Positions 1-7,072 of a stretch of DNA of 8,075 nt are shown here, one piece after another. Made by a program: the position numbers and the translations under genes. The stretch lies in assembly GCA_011772275.1 (NCBI GenBank), contig WVZU01000364.1:1-8075 (forward strand). Reading direction: 5' to 3'. The first letter of the stretch is position 1. Each line of letters begins with the position of its first letter. The notes beneath the pieces were generated by a model, which was not told the origin of the DNA, made no database searches, and was given only the letters and a program-made list of their open reading frames with translations. This DNA is from Planctomycetales bacterium. GTDB lineage: Bacteria > Planctomycetota > Planctomycetia > Pirellulales > UBA7805.

Positions 1-1703
1 AGGTTGGCATGCCGGGCCAGGACGGCGAGGTCGATCTCGGCAACCGTGGTCCGGTCCCGCAGCTCAAACCGCTTGCGGCCCTCCTCGCCAACTTCGCCCA
101 GGAAGCCCAGCAGGTCTTCGCCCAGCTGCAACTGGCCACAGCGGCCCGGTTCGAATAACGAATCCTCAAGTTCGGTGACTTGCAGGTTTACCGCCGGATT
201 CAGCCCGGCCACGACCGACTCCAGGGCCCCTTTGACATGGAAAAAATCTCCGCCGCTGGTCAAGGCGACCATCTTCTTTTCCGTCGGCAGCTCGGCCCCG
301 TCTGCCAGGTAGACCTTGGCGATCTCGTAGAGCTCAATTTCCGGATTGGCGAGTTTTTCGTTGGTGCGCCGAGCGGCCAGTAAGCTGGGCACCAGGCTGC
401 GTCGCAGGCGCGTCGCGCCGCGCAGCAGCGGTGTCTGGCAGGAGAAGGGATCGTGCGAAGTCCAAGGGGTGTAGGCATTGGACAGTTCGTCGCTGACCAC
501 GCTGGCCGTCATCGCTTCGTCAAAGCCGACGGCACTCAGGGTATGGCGGACGCGCACCTTCACGCGGTCGTCGTCGCTGCGCGCCGAAGCGCTCATCGGG
601 ACCTCGGCATCCTCCGGAATCTGGTCGTAGCCGTGAATTCGCGCGACCTCTTCGATCAAATCGATTTCGCGCTGCAGGTCGCGTCGCCAGCTGGGGGGGG
701 TGACTTCCACGAGATGCTGGTCGGCACGCAGCTCTTCATTCCCCAGGCTGGCCAGAATTCGGCAGATTTCCCCCCGGTCGATCGGAATGCCCAGCACGCG
801 TTCTACCTGGTTCAACCGCATCACGATCGGCTGCCGCGGCTGGGGTGGGATGCCGACATCGATCACCCCGGCGGCCAGTTCCCCGCCGGCGATCTCCAAG
901 ACCAGTTCGCAGCAGCGCCGGCTGGCCCAGTCGACACCTGCGGGGTCCGGACCCCGCTCGAAGCGATACGAAGAATCGCTGTGCAGAATCAGCTTGCGGG
1001 CCGTCGTACGGATGGAGATCGGATCGAACAGCGCGCTTTCGATCAGCAGGTCGCGGGTCGCGGTCGAGACCTCCGTGTCCGCACCCCCCATCACGCCCCC
1101 CAAGGCCACCGGCCGCCGCGCGTCGGCAATCACACACATCTCCCGGTCCAGTTCGTAGGTCTTGTGATTGATGGCCTCAAACGGTTCTTTGGGGACCGCT
1201 CGTCGCACAATGATCGCGGGGCCCTCTAAGCGCGCCAGGTCAAATGCGTGAAGCGGCTGTCCGGATTCCATCAGCACATAATTGGTGATATCCACCACGT
1301 TGTTGATCGCGGCGATTCCGATCGTCTGCAAGCGGCGGACCAACCAGTCGGGGCTGGGACCCACTTTGACCCCGCGGATGATGCGAGCCGTGTAGCGGCT
1401 GCAGAGATCGGGACAGTCGATGGAAACCTTTGCCAACGAGTCAACCTGAGTGGCGCTCTCAGGCGGCGCGGCGGCCGGAAGGGCCAGCGACTGGGGGTAC
1501 AGAGCGGCAATTTCACGAGCCACCCCGATGTGACCCAGACAGTCCGGCCGGTTGCTGGTCACTTCCAGGTCGATCGCCACGTCGTCGCCGACCTGCGCGG
1601 TGCCTTCGTGGTTGAGCCCCGACATCATCAGCCGCTGCTCCAGCTGCTCGACCGTCATGTCCAGCTTCACGTATTGCTTCAGCCAGTTCCAGCTAACGAG
1701 CAT
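1..1703 (-). CDS. pheT: Phenylalanine--tRNA ligase beta subunit, 3' end outside the window
   Basis: 567 codons are visible from the ATG at 1701-1703, with no stop before the left edge. The beta subunit binds tRNA-Phe and edits Tyr-tRNA-Phe. The N-terminus is MLVSWNWLKQYV; residues 45-66 (DLEVTSNRPDCLGHIGVARE) follow almost at once. The EMAP-II-like tRNA-binding domain of about 100 residues that sits between these parts in E. coli PheT is absent. The B3/B4 editing module spans about 95-245 (NNVVDITNYV, SGQPLHAFD, ALGGVMGG, HSDSSYRFERG). B5 is about 292-365 (PPSWRRDLQREIDLIEEVARIHGYD region), then the catalytic-like B6/B7 fold. An eight-C run at 693-700 lies in frame and is intact. No Shine-Dalgarno is visible. 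The C-terminal FDX-ACB domain would lie beyond the edge. Confidence 0.93.
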   Translation of the reverse strand, partial: MLVSWNWLKQYVKLDMTVEQLEQRLMMSGLNHEGTAQVGDDVAIDLEVTSNRPDCLGHIGVAREIAALYPQSLALPAAAPPESATQVDSLAKVSIDCPDLCSRYTARIIRGVKVGPSPDWLVRRLQTIGIAAINNVVDITNYVLMESGQPLHAFDLARLEGPAIIVRRAVPKEPFEAINHKTYELDREMCVIADARRPVALGGVMGGADTEVSTATRDLLIESALFDPISIRTTARKLILHSDSSYRFERGPDPAGVDWASRRCCELVLEIAGGELAAGVIDVGIPPQPRQPIVMRLNQVERVLGIPIDRGEICRILASLGNEELRADQHLVEVTPPSWRRDLQREIDLIEEVARIHGYDQIPEDAEVPMSASARSDDDRVKVRVRHTLSAVGFDEAMTASVVSDELSNAYTPWTSHDPFSCQTPLLRGATRLRRSLVPSLLAARRTNEKLANPEIELYEIAKVYLADGAELPTEKKMVALTSGGDFFHVKGALESVVAGLNPAVNLQVTELEDSLFEPGRCGQLQLGEDLLGFLGEVGEEGRKRFELRDRTTVAEIDLAVLARHAN

Positions 1704-1708
1704 AATGA

Positions 1709-1738
1709 GGGGTTTGGGGTAGGGGCTAGGGGCTAGGG
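1709..1738 (+). other. G-quadruplex-type G-tract next to the pheT start
   Basis: The plus strand has G-runs at 1709-1712, 1716-1719, 1722-1725, 1729-1732 and 1736-1738 with loops of 2-3 nt, built on GGGGCTA-like units resembling a telomere repeat. This is the template strand for pheT, ending 6 nt before its ATG. The pheT mRNA leader is therefore C-rich and has no Shine-Dalgarno. Confidence 0.7.
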
Positions 1739-1790
1739 ATAGTGATCGAATCGGTTGCTTTTTTTCGCTGGACGATGTCGCCGTTTAGGG

Positions 1791-1858
1791 GGGGGAATCC
1801 GATCGTATGCATCTTCTTGCCATGCGGACCACACCGCGGCACCGGAGAGGATTCCCCC
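1791..1858. repeat. 10-bp perfect inverted repeat with 48-nt interior
   Basis: GGGGGAATCC (1791-1800) and GGATTCCCCC (1849-1858) are exact inverted copies. The left arm continues as a run of eight G. The interior has small self-complementary words (GCAT/ATGC, CCGCGG). It could be a branched RNA structure in the pheT leader or the ends of a short palindromic element. Confidence 0.75.
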
Positions 1859-2007
1859 TGGCCTTGGTAGGTGTCCCCCTCAAGTCCGCTGATTGAAATT
1901 CCGGTAATCGGGTAAAAGCGGGAGTTCGCCTGGCAACACCGGCCACCATGAGTTTTAGCAAGTTTATTTGTCATCGATCCTGTAGCACGGCGGATGGGAC
2001 GAATGGG

Positions 2008-2142
2008 TCATTTGCGCTGGGGTTGAGGGTGCGGTAGTCGTTGGATGCGGGGGGATATATGTTCTGCAGACATGTCCTGCAGACTTCCTGCCGCCTGGTA
2101 AAACTCAAAATCATCAAATTGGTATTTTCCAGTCGCTGGCAT
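2008..2142 (-). CDS. Small ORF (44 aa), Phe-rich, with a strong RBS, between pheS and pheT
   Basis: An unrecognised ORF that starts 48 nt after pheS. The ATG (2140-2142) is preceded by AAGGAGG with a 6-nt gap, the strongest Shine-Dalgarno in the window. The peptide begins MPATGKYQFDDFEFYQAAG and ends PQPQRK. Residues 7-15 contain three Phe, all TTT, and two Tyr, unusual in a GC-rich genome. This recalls Phe-rich leader peptides such as PheM of E. coli, which regulate pheST by attenuation, and the next gene is pheT. A 7-bp hairpin (2063-2083) lies inside the ORF, but no U-tract terminator follows, so attenuation is only a hypothesis. Against coding: a 13-nt tandem duplication, not a multiple of three, lies inside. 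It may be a small protein, a leader peptide, or chance. Confidence 0.4.
   Translation of the reverse strand: MPATGKYQFDDFEFYQAAGSLQDMSAEHISPRIQRLPHPQPQRK
2059..2084. repeat. 13-nt tandem duplication (12/13 identical) with hairpin
   Basis: ATGTTCTGCAGAC (2059-2071) is followed directly by ATGTCCTGCAGAC (2072-2084). The two CTGCAG cores also allow a 7-bp stem, TCTGCAG (2063-2069) with CTGCAGA (2077-2083). It lies inside the 44-aa ORF. Confidence 0.85.
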
Positions 2143-2190
2143 GATCTGCCTCCTTGCATGCCCTCTCGCAATTCGGACCCGTCCCTCCTC

Positions 2191-3207
2191 TTAAAACTGC
2201 TCCAAAAACCGTACATCGTTTTTGAAGAATTCGCGAATGTCTTGGATACCGTGGCGTCGAGCGCAGAGGCGTTCGACGCCCAGGCCGAAGGCAAATCCGA
2301 TCACTTCTTCCGGGTCGTAGCCGACGGCTTGCAGCACGTTGGGATCGACCATGCCGGCGCCGCCCATTTCGATCCAGCCGCCATGCCAGCTCATGTCGAC
2401 CTCCACGCTGGGCTCGGTAAAGGGAAAGAACGAAGGCCGGAACCGCACGTGGACCTCCTCGCCAAGATAGCTGCTGCAGAACATCCGCAGCACGCTTTTG
2501 AGGTCCGCCATGGTGACTTTTCGGTCGATCATGAGTCCTTCGATCTGGTGGAACATCGGATAGTGCGTGGCGTCGGCCGTATCGGGCCGGTAGACGCGGC
2601 CCAGCGATACGATGCGCACCGGGGGCGTTGCCTTTTCCATGACGCGAATCTGCACGGTGCTGGTCTGGCTGCGTAACAGCAGCTGTCTGTCCGCCGCGCC
2701 ACCTCCGGCGGTCGAGAGGTAGAAGTTGTCCAGCGGGTCACGAGCCGGGTGGGAGGGGGGGATATTGAGCGCCTCGAAATTGTGCCACTCGTCTTCGATC
2801 TCGGGACCTTCGGCCACGTTGAAGCCCAGCCGCGCGAAGATATCGGTGAGCTCTTCGATCGTCTGACTGACGGGATGTCCGTGACCGAGTCGCCGCCGCC
2901 GGCCAGGTTCGGTAGGGTCAAACGCCGCGGCCTGCTCGGTGCCGCCGCCGGCCAGTTTTTCCTTGGCCGTTTCGTAAGCGGCTTCGATATCCTGTTTGGC
3001 CTGGTTAAATCGCTTGCCGGCCACCGGCTTGTCCGCCTTGTCCACGTGGCTCAAGCCTTTTTGCGATTTCTTGAGACGACCGTTTTTGGCCCCCAGAAAT
3101 TCCACGCGTGCCGCTTCCAGCACGTCGGCAGCGGAGGCGGCCTGAAAGGCAGAGACCGCAGTGGCGGTCAGCTGGTCCAGATCGGAGAGGAATTTGTCGA
3201 GTGCCAC
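2191..3207 (-). CDS. pheS: Phenylalanine--tRNA ligase alpha subunit
   Basis: Catalytic subunit of the (alpha-beta)2 phenylalanyl-tRNA synthetase. From the GTG at 3205-3207 it is 338 aa, typical for the family. Residues 1-90 form the helical, coiled-coil-like tRNA-binding arm ([17 protein letters not shown]). The class II core follows: FDPTEPG and GHGHPVSQT near 97-115, motif 2 with [22 protein letters not shown] (about 203-224), the phenylalanine pocket region [13 protein letters not shown] (259-271), and motif 3 [11 protein letters not shown] (304-314) before the end [12 protein letters not shown]. No ATG is available at the N-terminus. A TTG at 3214-3216 overlapping the rplT stop is the alternative start and would add three residues. 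Neither has a clear Shine-Dalgarno. Unlike E. coli, no pheM-like leader peptide gene separates rplT and pheS. Confidence 0.94.
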   Translation of the reverse strand: MALDKFLSDLDQLTATAVSAFQAASAADVLEAARVEFLGAKNGRLKKSQKGLSHVDKADKPVAGKRFNQAKQDIEAAYETAKEKLAGGGTEQAAAFDPTEPGRRRRLGHGHPVSQTIEELTDIFARLGFNVAEGPEIEDEWHNFEALNIPPSHPARDPLDNFYLSTAGGGAADRQLLLRSQTSTVQIRVMEKATPPVRIVSLGRVYRPDTADATHYPMFHQIEGLMIDRKVTMADLKSVLRMFCSSYLGEEVHVRFRPSFFPFTEPSVEVDMSWHGGWIEMGGAGMVDPNVLQAVGYDPEEVIGFAFGLGVERLCARRHGIQDIREFFKNDVRFLEQF

Positions 3208-3212
3208 GACAG

Positions 3213-3575
3213 TCAAGCGGCAGTTGCAAGCGCCTGCTTTACCTGCTCGACAACCTGATCGAAGGCGGCCGGATCGTGGACCGCCATCTCGGCCAGGCTT
3301 TTGCGGTCCAGTACGATTTCGGCTTTGTCGAGCCCGTAGATGAATTGACTGTAACGCAGGCCGCGCTGGCGGACCGCCGCATTGATACGCAGGATCCACA
3401 GCTTGCGAAATTCCCTTTTCCGAGTGCGACGATCGCGGTAAGCGAACGCTTCGGCGCGGACCAGGGTTTCCTTGGCGGTCCTGATCAAGCTGCCACGGCC
3501 GCCGCGAAAACCTTTGACTTTCTTCAGCAACCGCTTTTTGGCCTTGTTGCGAGCGGCACCCTTGATTGTTCTCAT
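3213..3575 (-). CDS. rplT: 50S ribosomal protein L20 (bL20)
   Basis: 120 aa, the usual family length. The basic N-terminal extension ([20 protein letters not shown]) is followed by [32 protein letters not shown] and [17 protein letters not shown], and a C-terminal domain with [10 protein letters not shown] and DPAAF. L20 is needed early in 50S assembly, binds 23S rRNA, and in E. coli and Bacillus represses its own operon through mRNA sites. The ATG at 3573-3575 is chosen because homologues begin at this point; GGTGG lies 5 nt upstream. A GTG three codons earlier (3584) is open but overlaps that ribosome binding site. The TGA stop overlaps a TTG that could start pheS, so translational coupling is likely. 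Confidence 0.96.
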   Translation of the reverse strand: MRTIKGAARNKAKKRLLKKVKGFRGGRGSLIRTAKETLVRAEAFAYRDRRTRKREFRKLWILRINAAVRQRGLRYSQFIYGLDKAEIVLDRKSLAEMAVHDPAAFDQVVEQVKQALATAA

Positions 3576-3650
3576 CGCTGCCACCGTCCGGGATTACCTG
3601 AGAAAACGAAGGCGTTCAGCCGCGTCTCCGCCAGGTCGCCCCCCCTCTGC

Positions 3651-3854
3651 TTAATAACTGTACTTGCCCAGCGCTTCGCGGATCTTCTGGCCTTCAACTC
3701 CGTCCAAAACCTTTGTGCCGCGCAGGTTTCGCTTGCGTTTCTGCTCCATCCGCGCCGCCAGGTGGCTGGTGCCCGCACTGCGATGCTTGGCCTTGCCTTT
3801 GGCCGTCAAGCGAAAACGCTTTTTGGTGCCTTTGTGGGTCTTCTGTTTGGGCAT
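3651..3854 (-). CDS. rpmI: 50S ribosomal protein L35 (bL35)
   Basis: A 67-residue, strongly basic protein beginning MPKQKTHKGTKKRF, with K/R-rich blocks in the middle (RMEQKRKRNLRG) and ending GKYSY before TAA. Length, the KTHKG signature and the position between infC and rplT identify L35, a structural protein of the large ribosomal subunit. The start is the ATG at 3852-3854; no good Shine-Dalgarno precedes it (the nearest bases are CGGCTTGG). A 75-nt gap with a run of seven G residues on the coding strand separates it from rplT. Confidence 0.96.
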   Translation of the reverse strand: MPKQKTHKGTKKRFRLTAKGKAKHRSAGTSHLAARMEQKRKRNLRGTKVLDGVEGQKIREALGKYSY

Positions 3855-3883
3855 GAACCAAGCCGGGGTTGAAGGCCTATAGA

Positions 3884-3899
3884 TCGGGTCGAGGCCCGA
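3884..3899 (-). promoter_or_regulatory. Small hairpin in the rpmI leader
   Basis: TCGGG (3884-3888) and CCCGA (3895-3899) pair around a 6-nt loop; two more pairs form if one A is bulged. It lies at the 5' end of the transcript predicted from the promoter at 3908-3935. rpmI has no visible Shine-Dalgarno, so leader structure could matter for its translation. Confidence 0.35.
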
Positions 3900-3907
3900 A
3901 TCGAATA

Positions 3908-3935
3908 AGTATACGGAAAACCCTCACGCCGGCAA
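3908..3935 (-). promoter_or_regulatory. Probable promoter of rpmI-rplT-pheS
   Basis: Minus strand TTGCCG (3935-3930), 16-nt spacer, TATACT (3913-3908). The -10 hexamer and spacer length are the same as in the thrS promoter of this window. Transcription would start near 3901 and give a leader of about 45 nt before the rpmI ATG. Confidence 0.55.
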
Positions 3936-4308
3936 AGGGCATCCCGGTCGGGAAGAACCGCCATCCCCGGCGATCCCGCGAAACCCCCAACCCGTTCCCT
4001 AGATCAGTCGCTTGGTCGTCAACCGCCAAGCGGTGCCAGGAAAAAGCCTGGGGCGCCAGTCCCAGCGACCGCGATCCCACAAACCAGCCGCCAGGCGGCG
4101 ACCGGCAACCGCCCCAGGCGGCAGTTCCAGGTCCCGGATGCCCCCGCAAAATCGAGTCGTCCAGCGACGGCAGGTGCTGCAGCGGTGGGGGGTCCAAGCC
4201 GCTTGAGGCGGCGGACAAAGACAGGCAGCTGGGTCGCCGAGGGAAAGTCAGGGCCCCGCCTCTGCCAAAGCGTCTACCATCGGCCGGATGCCCGCAGCGA
4301 GCCGGGTG
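3936..4308 (-). other. Gene-free infC-rpmI spacer with many GC-rich hairpins
   Basis: No convincing gene; open frames here lack family motifs and run antisense to or between known genes. The stretch is rich in stems: GCCGC/GCGGC (4198-4212), CCGCC/GGCGG (4109-4121), GCCG/CGGC (4087-4099), CCAGG/CCTGG (4036-4051), ACCGC/GCGGT (4022-4034) and CGCTTGG/CCAAGCG (4009-4032). The last two share bases and exclude each other. In E. coli the rpmI translation start is controlled by L20 through structures upstream of it, so a regulatory RNA is possible. Function is not shown. Confidence 0.4.
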
Positions 4309-4818
4309 TCACTTGGGAGCGAGGATGCAGACGATCCGGCGACCCTGTTGGGAAGGAGCCATCTCGACCTTCGAGATGTCCTCGAGTTGCTCAATAAAGT
4401 TGTTCAGCACGCGGCGGCCTTCGTCGACGTGCGCTAATTCCCGCCCGCGAAAGATGACCGAAACCGAGACCTTGTCCTTGTGCTCGAGAAATTCACGAGC
4501 GTGATTGATTTTGAAGTCGATATCGTGCTGTCCCGTCTTGGGCCGGATCCGAATCTCCTTGGTGCGGCCGTGGTGCACGTGTGCTTTGTGGCGATGCCTC
4601 CGCTTCTTTTGCTGGTACTTGTGTTTGCCGTAGTCCATGATCCGGCAAACCGGCGGCCGCTCTGTGGGCCCCACCTCGACCAGGTCCAAGTTCGCCTCAC
4701 GCGCCACACCAAGGGCCTCTTCGGTGCTGATGATGCCCAGCTGTTCCCCGTCGGCTGAGATTACGCGGACGGGCGAAATGCGAATTTGTTCGTTGATCCT
4801 TTGTGCTCGGTCTGTCAC
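4309..4818 (-). CDS. infC: Translation initiation factor IF-3
   Basis: IF3 binds the 30S subunit, prevents joining with 50S and proofreads start codon and initiator tRNA. The N-terminal domain shows [13 protein letters not shown], then GEQLGI and [16 protein letters not shown] very basic His/Arg-rich linker follows ([13 protein letters not shown]), then the C-terminal domain with [21 protein letters not shown] and the end CILAPK. From the GTG at 4816-4818 the protein is 169 aa, normal for the family. The frame is open further up to a TTG at 4911, but the -10 box lies inside that extension, so it is probably not translated. The GTG has no well-spaced Shine-Dalgarno: GAGG is 13 nt away and AGGA touches it. 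An in-frame ATT (4849-4851) is another candidate, since infC often uses rare starts. Function is certain, start is not. Confidence 0.93.
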   Translation of the reverse strand: MTDRAQRINEQIRISPVRVISADGEQLGIISTEEALGVAREANLDLVEVGPTERPPVCRIMDYGKHKYQQKKRRHRHKAHVHHGRTKEIRIRPKTGQHDIDFKINHAREFLEHKDKVSVSVIFRGRELAHVDEGRRVLNNFIEQLEDISKVEMAPSQQGRRIVCILAPK

Positions 4819-4861
4819 TTCCTGAAAAAATCCTCGTGCCTCGTGACCAATTCTTGTGTCT

Positions 4862-4887
4862 CTGCCTGGCAGTGGCTTCGCAGGCAG
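4862..4887 (-). promoter_or_regulatory. Hairpin at the start of the infC leader
   Basis: CTGCCTG (4862-4868) and CAGGCAG (4881-4887) are exact inverted repeats with a 12-nt loop, just downstream of the predicted transcription start. In other bacteria the infC-rpmI-rplT operon is controlled by L20 binding to its own leader RNA. A leader structure fits such a role, but no L20 site is recognised from sequence alone. Further down the leader the heptamer CACGAGG occurs twice in tandem (4845-4832), giving two Shine-Dalgarno-like GAGG copies. Confidence 0.4.
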
Positions 4888-4896
4888 CCAGAGCAA

Positions 4897-4925
4897 ATTA
4901 TAGCATGGCAAAGGGCCGCTGCGGT
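4897..4925 (-). promoter_or_regulatory. Probable extended -10 promoter of infC
   Basis: The minus strand reads TGCTATAAT (4905-4897): a perfect -10 hexamer with the TGn extension. The -35 region is poor (ACCGCA at 17 nt), which fits an extended -10 promoter. Start of transcription would be near 4890, about 70 nt before the chosen GTG of infC. A short GC stem (GGG-a-CCG...CGGCCC then TTT) overlaps the upstream part and might act as a weak terminator of thrS; this is only suggestive. Confidence 0.55.
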
Positions 4926-4977
4926 CCCTGAGTATGCAAAAATTTCAGGTATTCCGTCAACTCTTTGGCCGAAAAGT

Positions 4978-7043
4978 CTAATATTCGTGAGCTTCGGTGG
5001 CGGATTCGACGGGGGTTGACGGCGCGGCGACTTGGCGGACTTGGCGAGCGGCGATTTCGGATTCGAGCTGAGCCAGGGCGTCGTTGATGGCCAGCGTCTG
5101 CTGGCTACCGTCCACCCGGTCGCGTAAGGAAACGCTGCCTGCCGATTCGTCTTTGGGGCCCACCACGGCCGTATAAGGCACCTTGGCCAGTTGGGAATCG
5201 CGAATTTTTGCCCCCAATTTTTCCGGGCGATAGTCCCCCGTGACCCGCAAGCCGGCCTCTCGAAACCGCCGCTCAACCTGTTGGCCATAAACCTCTGATT
5301 TCTCGCTGACCGTACAGATCCGTACCTGTTCCGGCGCCAGCCACAACGGAAACGCGCCCGCAAAATGCTCGATCAGCACGCCGATGAAGCGTTCCATCGA
5401 ACCAAAGGGTGCGCGATGGATCATGATGGGTCGATGATGAGCGTTATCGGGGCCGACGTAGGTCAGCTCGAATCGCTGCGGCAACTGGTAATCGACCTGG
5501 ACGGTTCCCAATTGCCACTGACGACCGATTACGTCGCGCACGACAAAGTCGATCTTGGGCCCGTAGAAAGCCGCCTCCCCGACCTCCTCGGTAAAGGGGA
5601 CGCCCAACGTAGCCGCAGCACGGCGACAAGCGGCCTCGGCCTTCGCCCATTGCTCAGCCGTCCCCACGTATTTCTCACTTGCCGGCTCGCGCAAACCCAC
5701 CCGCACCCGATAGTCACTCATCCCTAGCGTCCCCAGTACGATCTTCACCAGTTCCAGACAGCCTTCAATTTCCGCCGGTAGCTGGTCTTCGGTGACAAAA
5801 AGATGAGCGTCATCCTGGGTGAAGCCCCGCACACGTGTCATGCCGCCCAGCTCGCCCGACTGCTCCCAGCGGTAAACCGTACCGAACTCAGCCAGCCGGA
5901 TCGGCAGGTCCCGGTAGCTGTGCAGCTCGCTGGCATAAATGCGGATGTGGTGCGGGCAATTCATCGGCTTCAGCAAATACCCGTCGATCTGGCCTGCCTT
6001 CATGCGATTGGCCAGCTCGGCACAGGAACAGCCTTCCTCGGCCATCCGCTCGATCTGGTCGCGGTCCACCAGCGGCGGGAACTGCGAGTCGTGGTAGTAG
6101 GGAAAATGTCCAGATGTCTTGTAGAGTTCCAATTTGCCAATATGCGGGGTAAAGACTTGCGCGTATCCCTGCCGCTGCAGGTGTTCCAGGATAAAGTCCT
6201 GCAGCAGCTGACGTATCAAAGCGCCCTTCGGCTTCCAAAGGATCAGGCCCTGCCCCACTTTGTCGTCGGTCTCATACAGCCCCAGTTGCCGGCCCAGGAC
6301 GCGATGATCCCGCCGCTTGGCCTCTTCCAGCTGCTGCAGATGCTGGTCCAGCTCTTTTTTGTCCCAGAATGCGGTGGCGTACAGGCGTTGAAGCTGCTGA
6401 CGCGAACTGTCACCCTTCCAATAAGCGCCGGCGACCGACAACAGCTTGAACGCCGTCCCGATCGTTTTGGCGCTGCGGACATGGGGACCGCGGCACAAGT
6501 CCAGAAATTCGCCCTGGCGATAAAACGAAAGCGTGGCGTCCGCGGCCAGACCCGTCTGGATGTGTTCCACTTTCAAGGGCTGCTGGAGGTCGCTGCAGAT
6601 CTCGATCGCTTTCTGGCGCGGTTCCTCCAAACGTTCGAACGGTTCGTCCAGCTTGACAATCTTCGCATCTCCTCTTCGATTTGCGGAAAGTCTTCCTCGG
6701 TCAACGTGTGCGGCAGGTCGAAGTCGTAGTAAAACCCGCCAGCAATGGTGGGACCGAAAGCCAGCTGCACGCCGTCAAACAACCGCATCACCGCGCGCGC
6801 CATCACGTGAGCGCAACTGTGACGCATCACGTCCAACGATTGGGGATTTTTCCTGGTCAGGATGCTCAGCTTGACCCCGCCCTCGCTCGGCAGGGGCTGA
6901 TCGAGCCCAAGAACTCGGCCGTCGACCTCGGCCGCCACGGCCGCCTTGGCCAGTCCCGGACCAATCTGCTGGGCGATCTCCAATGCCGTCACCGAATCGG
7001 CAAATTCGCGAATAACGCCGTCCGGCAGCGTGACTTGTAACAT
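4978..7043 (-). CDS. thrS: Threonine--tRNA ligase, interrupted by a one-base frameshift
   Basis: Class II synthetase that charges tRNA-Thr in the cytoplasm and removes misattached serine. After joining the two frames it is about 688 aa, the normal full length. Order: TGS domain (about 1-62); editing domain with H75-x3-H79 and C184-RGP-H188; catalytic core with motif 2 (RWEQSGELGG, then TRVRGFTQDDAH), zinc ligands C363 (MNCPHH), H414 and H543 (IHRAPFGSMER), and motif 3; then the anticodon-binding domain and a short low-complexity tail. The start is the ATG at 7041-7043 (MLQVTLPDG), preceded by GAGGA at good spacing; an upstream in-frame start at 7100 adds residues foreign to the family. The reading frame breaks at 6658-6662: the 5' frame stops at 6573, and the rest continues one frame over. 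Re-reading one base restores the family sequence EMRRIVKLDEP. Identity is certain; whether the break is real is not. Confidence 0.95.
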
Positions 7044-7072
7044 GGGTTTCCTCGCAAGCACAATTGCCGCCA

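Larger units (their letters stand above)
1704..2007 (-). other. Rest of the pheS-pheT spacer, no recognised gene
   Basis: pheS and pheT are usually adjacent, so this spacer is unexpected. It contains a 10-bp inverted repeat (1791-1858) and a G-tract at the pheT edge. One minus-strand frame is open from an ATG at 1974 to a TAG at 1726 (82 codons, AGGA 3 nt before the ATG). It runs through the inverted repeat and the C-tracts, has mixed third positions, and matches no family I know, so I do not call it. A dispersed repeat or small inserted element is possible. Confidence 0.4.

Noticed and set aside
453..1229. 258-codon plus-strand open frame
   Set aside because: It is fully antisense to pheT, whose minus-strand reading matches a known family throughout; GC-rich genes give such shadow frames.
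1726..1974. 82-codon minus-strand open frame before pheT
   Set aside because: It has an AGGA near the ATG, but runs through the inverted repeat and C-tracts, shows no coding-like codon bias, and ends in the G-tract; conservation would be needed to call it.
2041..2676. 211-codon plus-strand open frame
   Set aside because: Antisense to the end of pheS and the spacer, with no recognisable domain.
3208..3240. pheM-like leader peptide between rplT and pheS
   Set aside because: There is no room: the pheS start overlaps or follows the rplT stop within a few bases.
3869..4504. 211-codon plus-strand open frame across the infC-rpmI spacer
   Set aside because: Antisense to infC in part, low-complexity composition, crosses several hairpins.
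6655..6670. Programmed -1 frameshift site in thrS
   Set aside because: The expected X-XXY-YYZ slippery heptamer is absent and ThrRS is not known to use recoding, so a deletion or sequence error is more likely.
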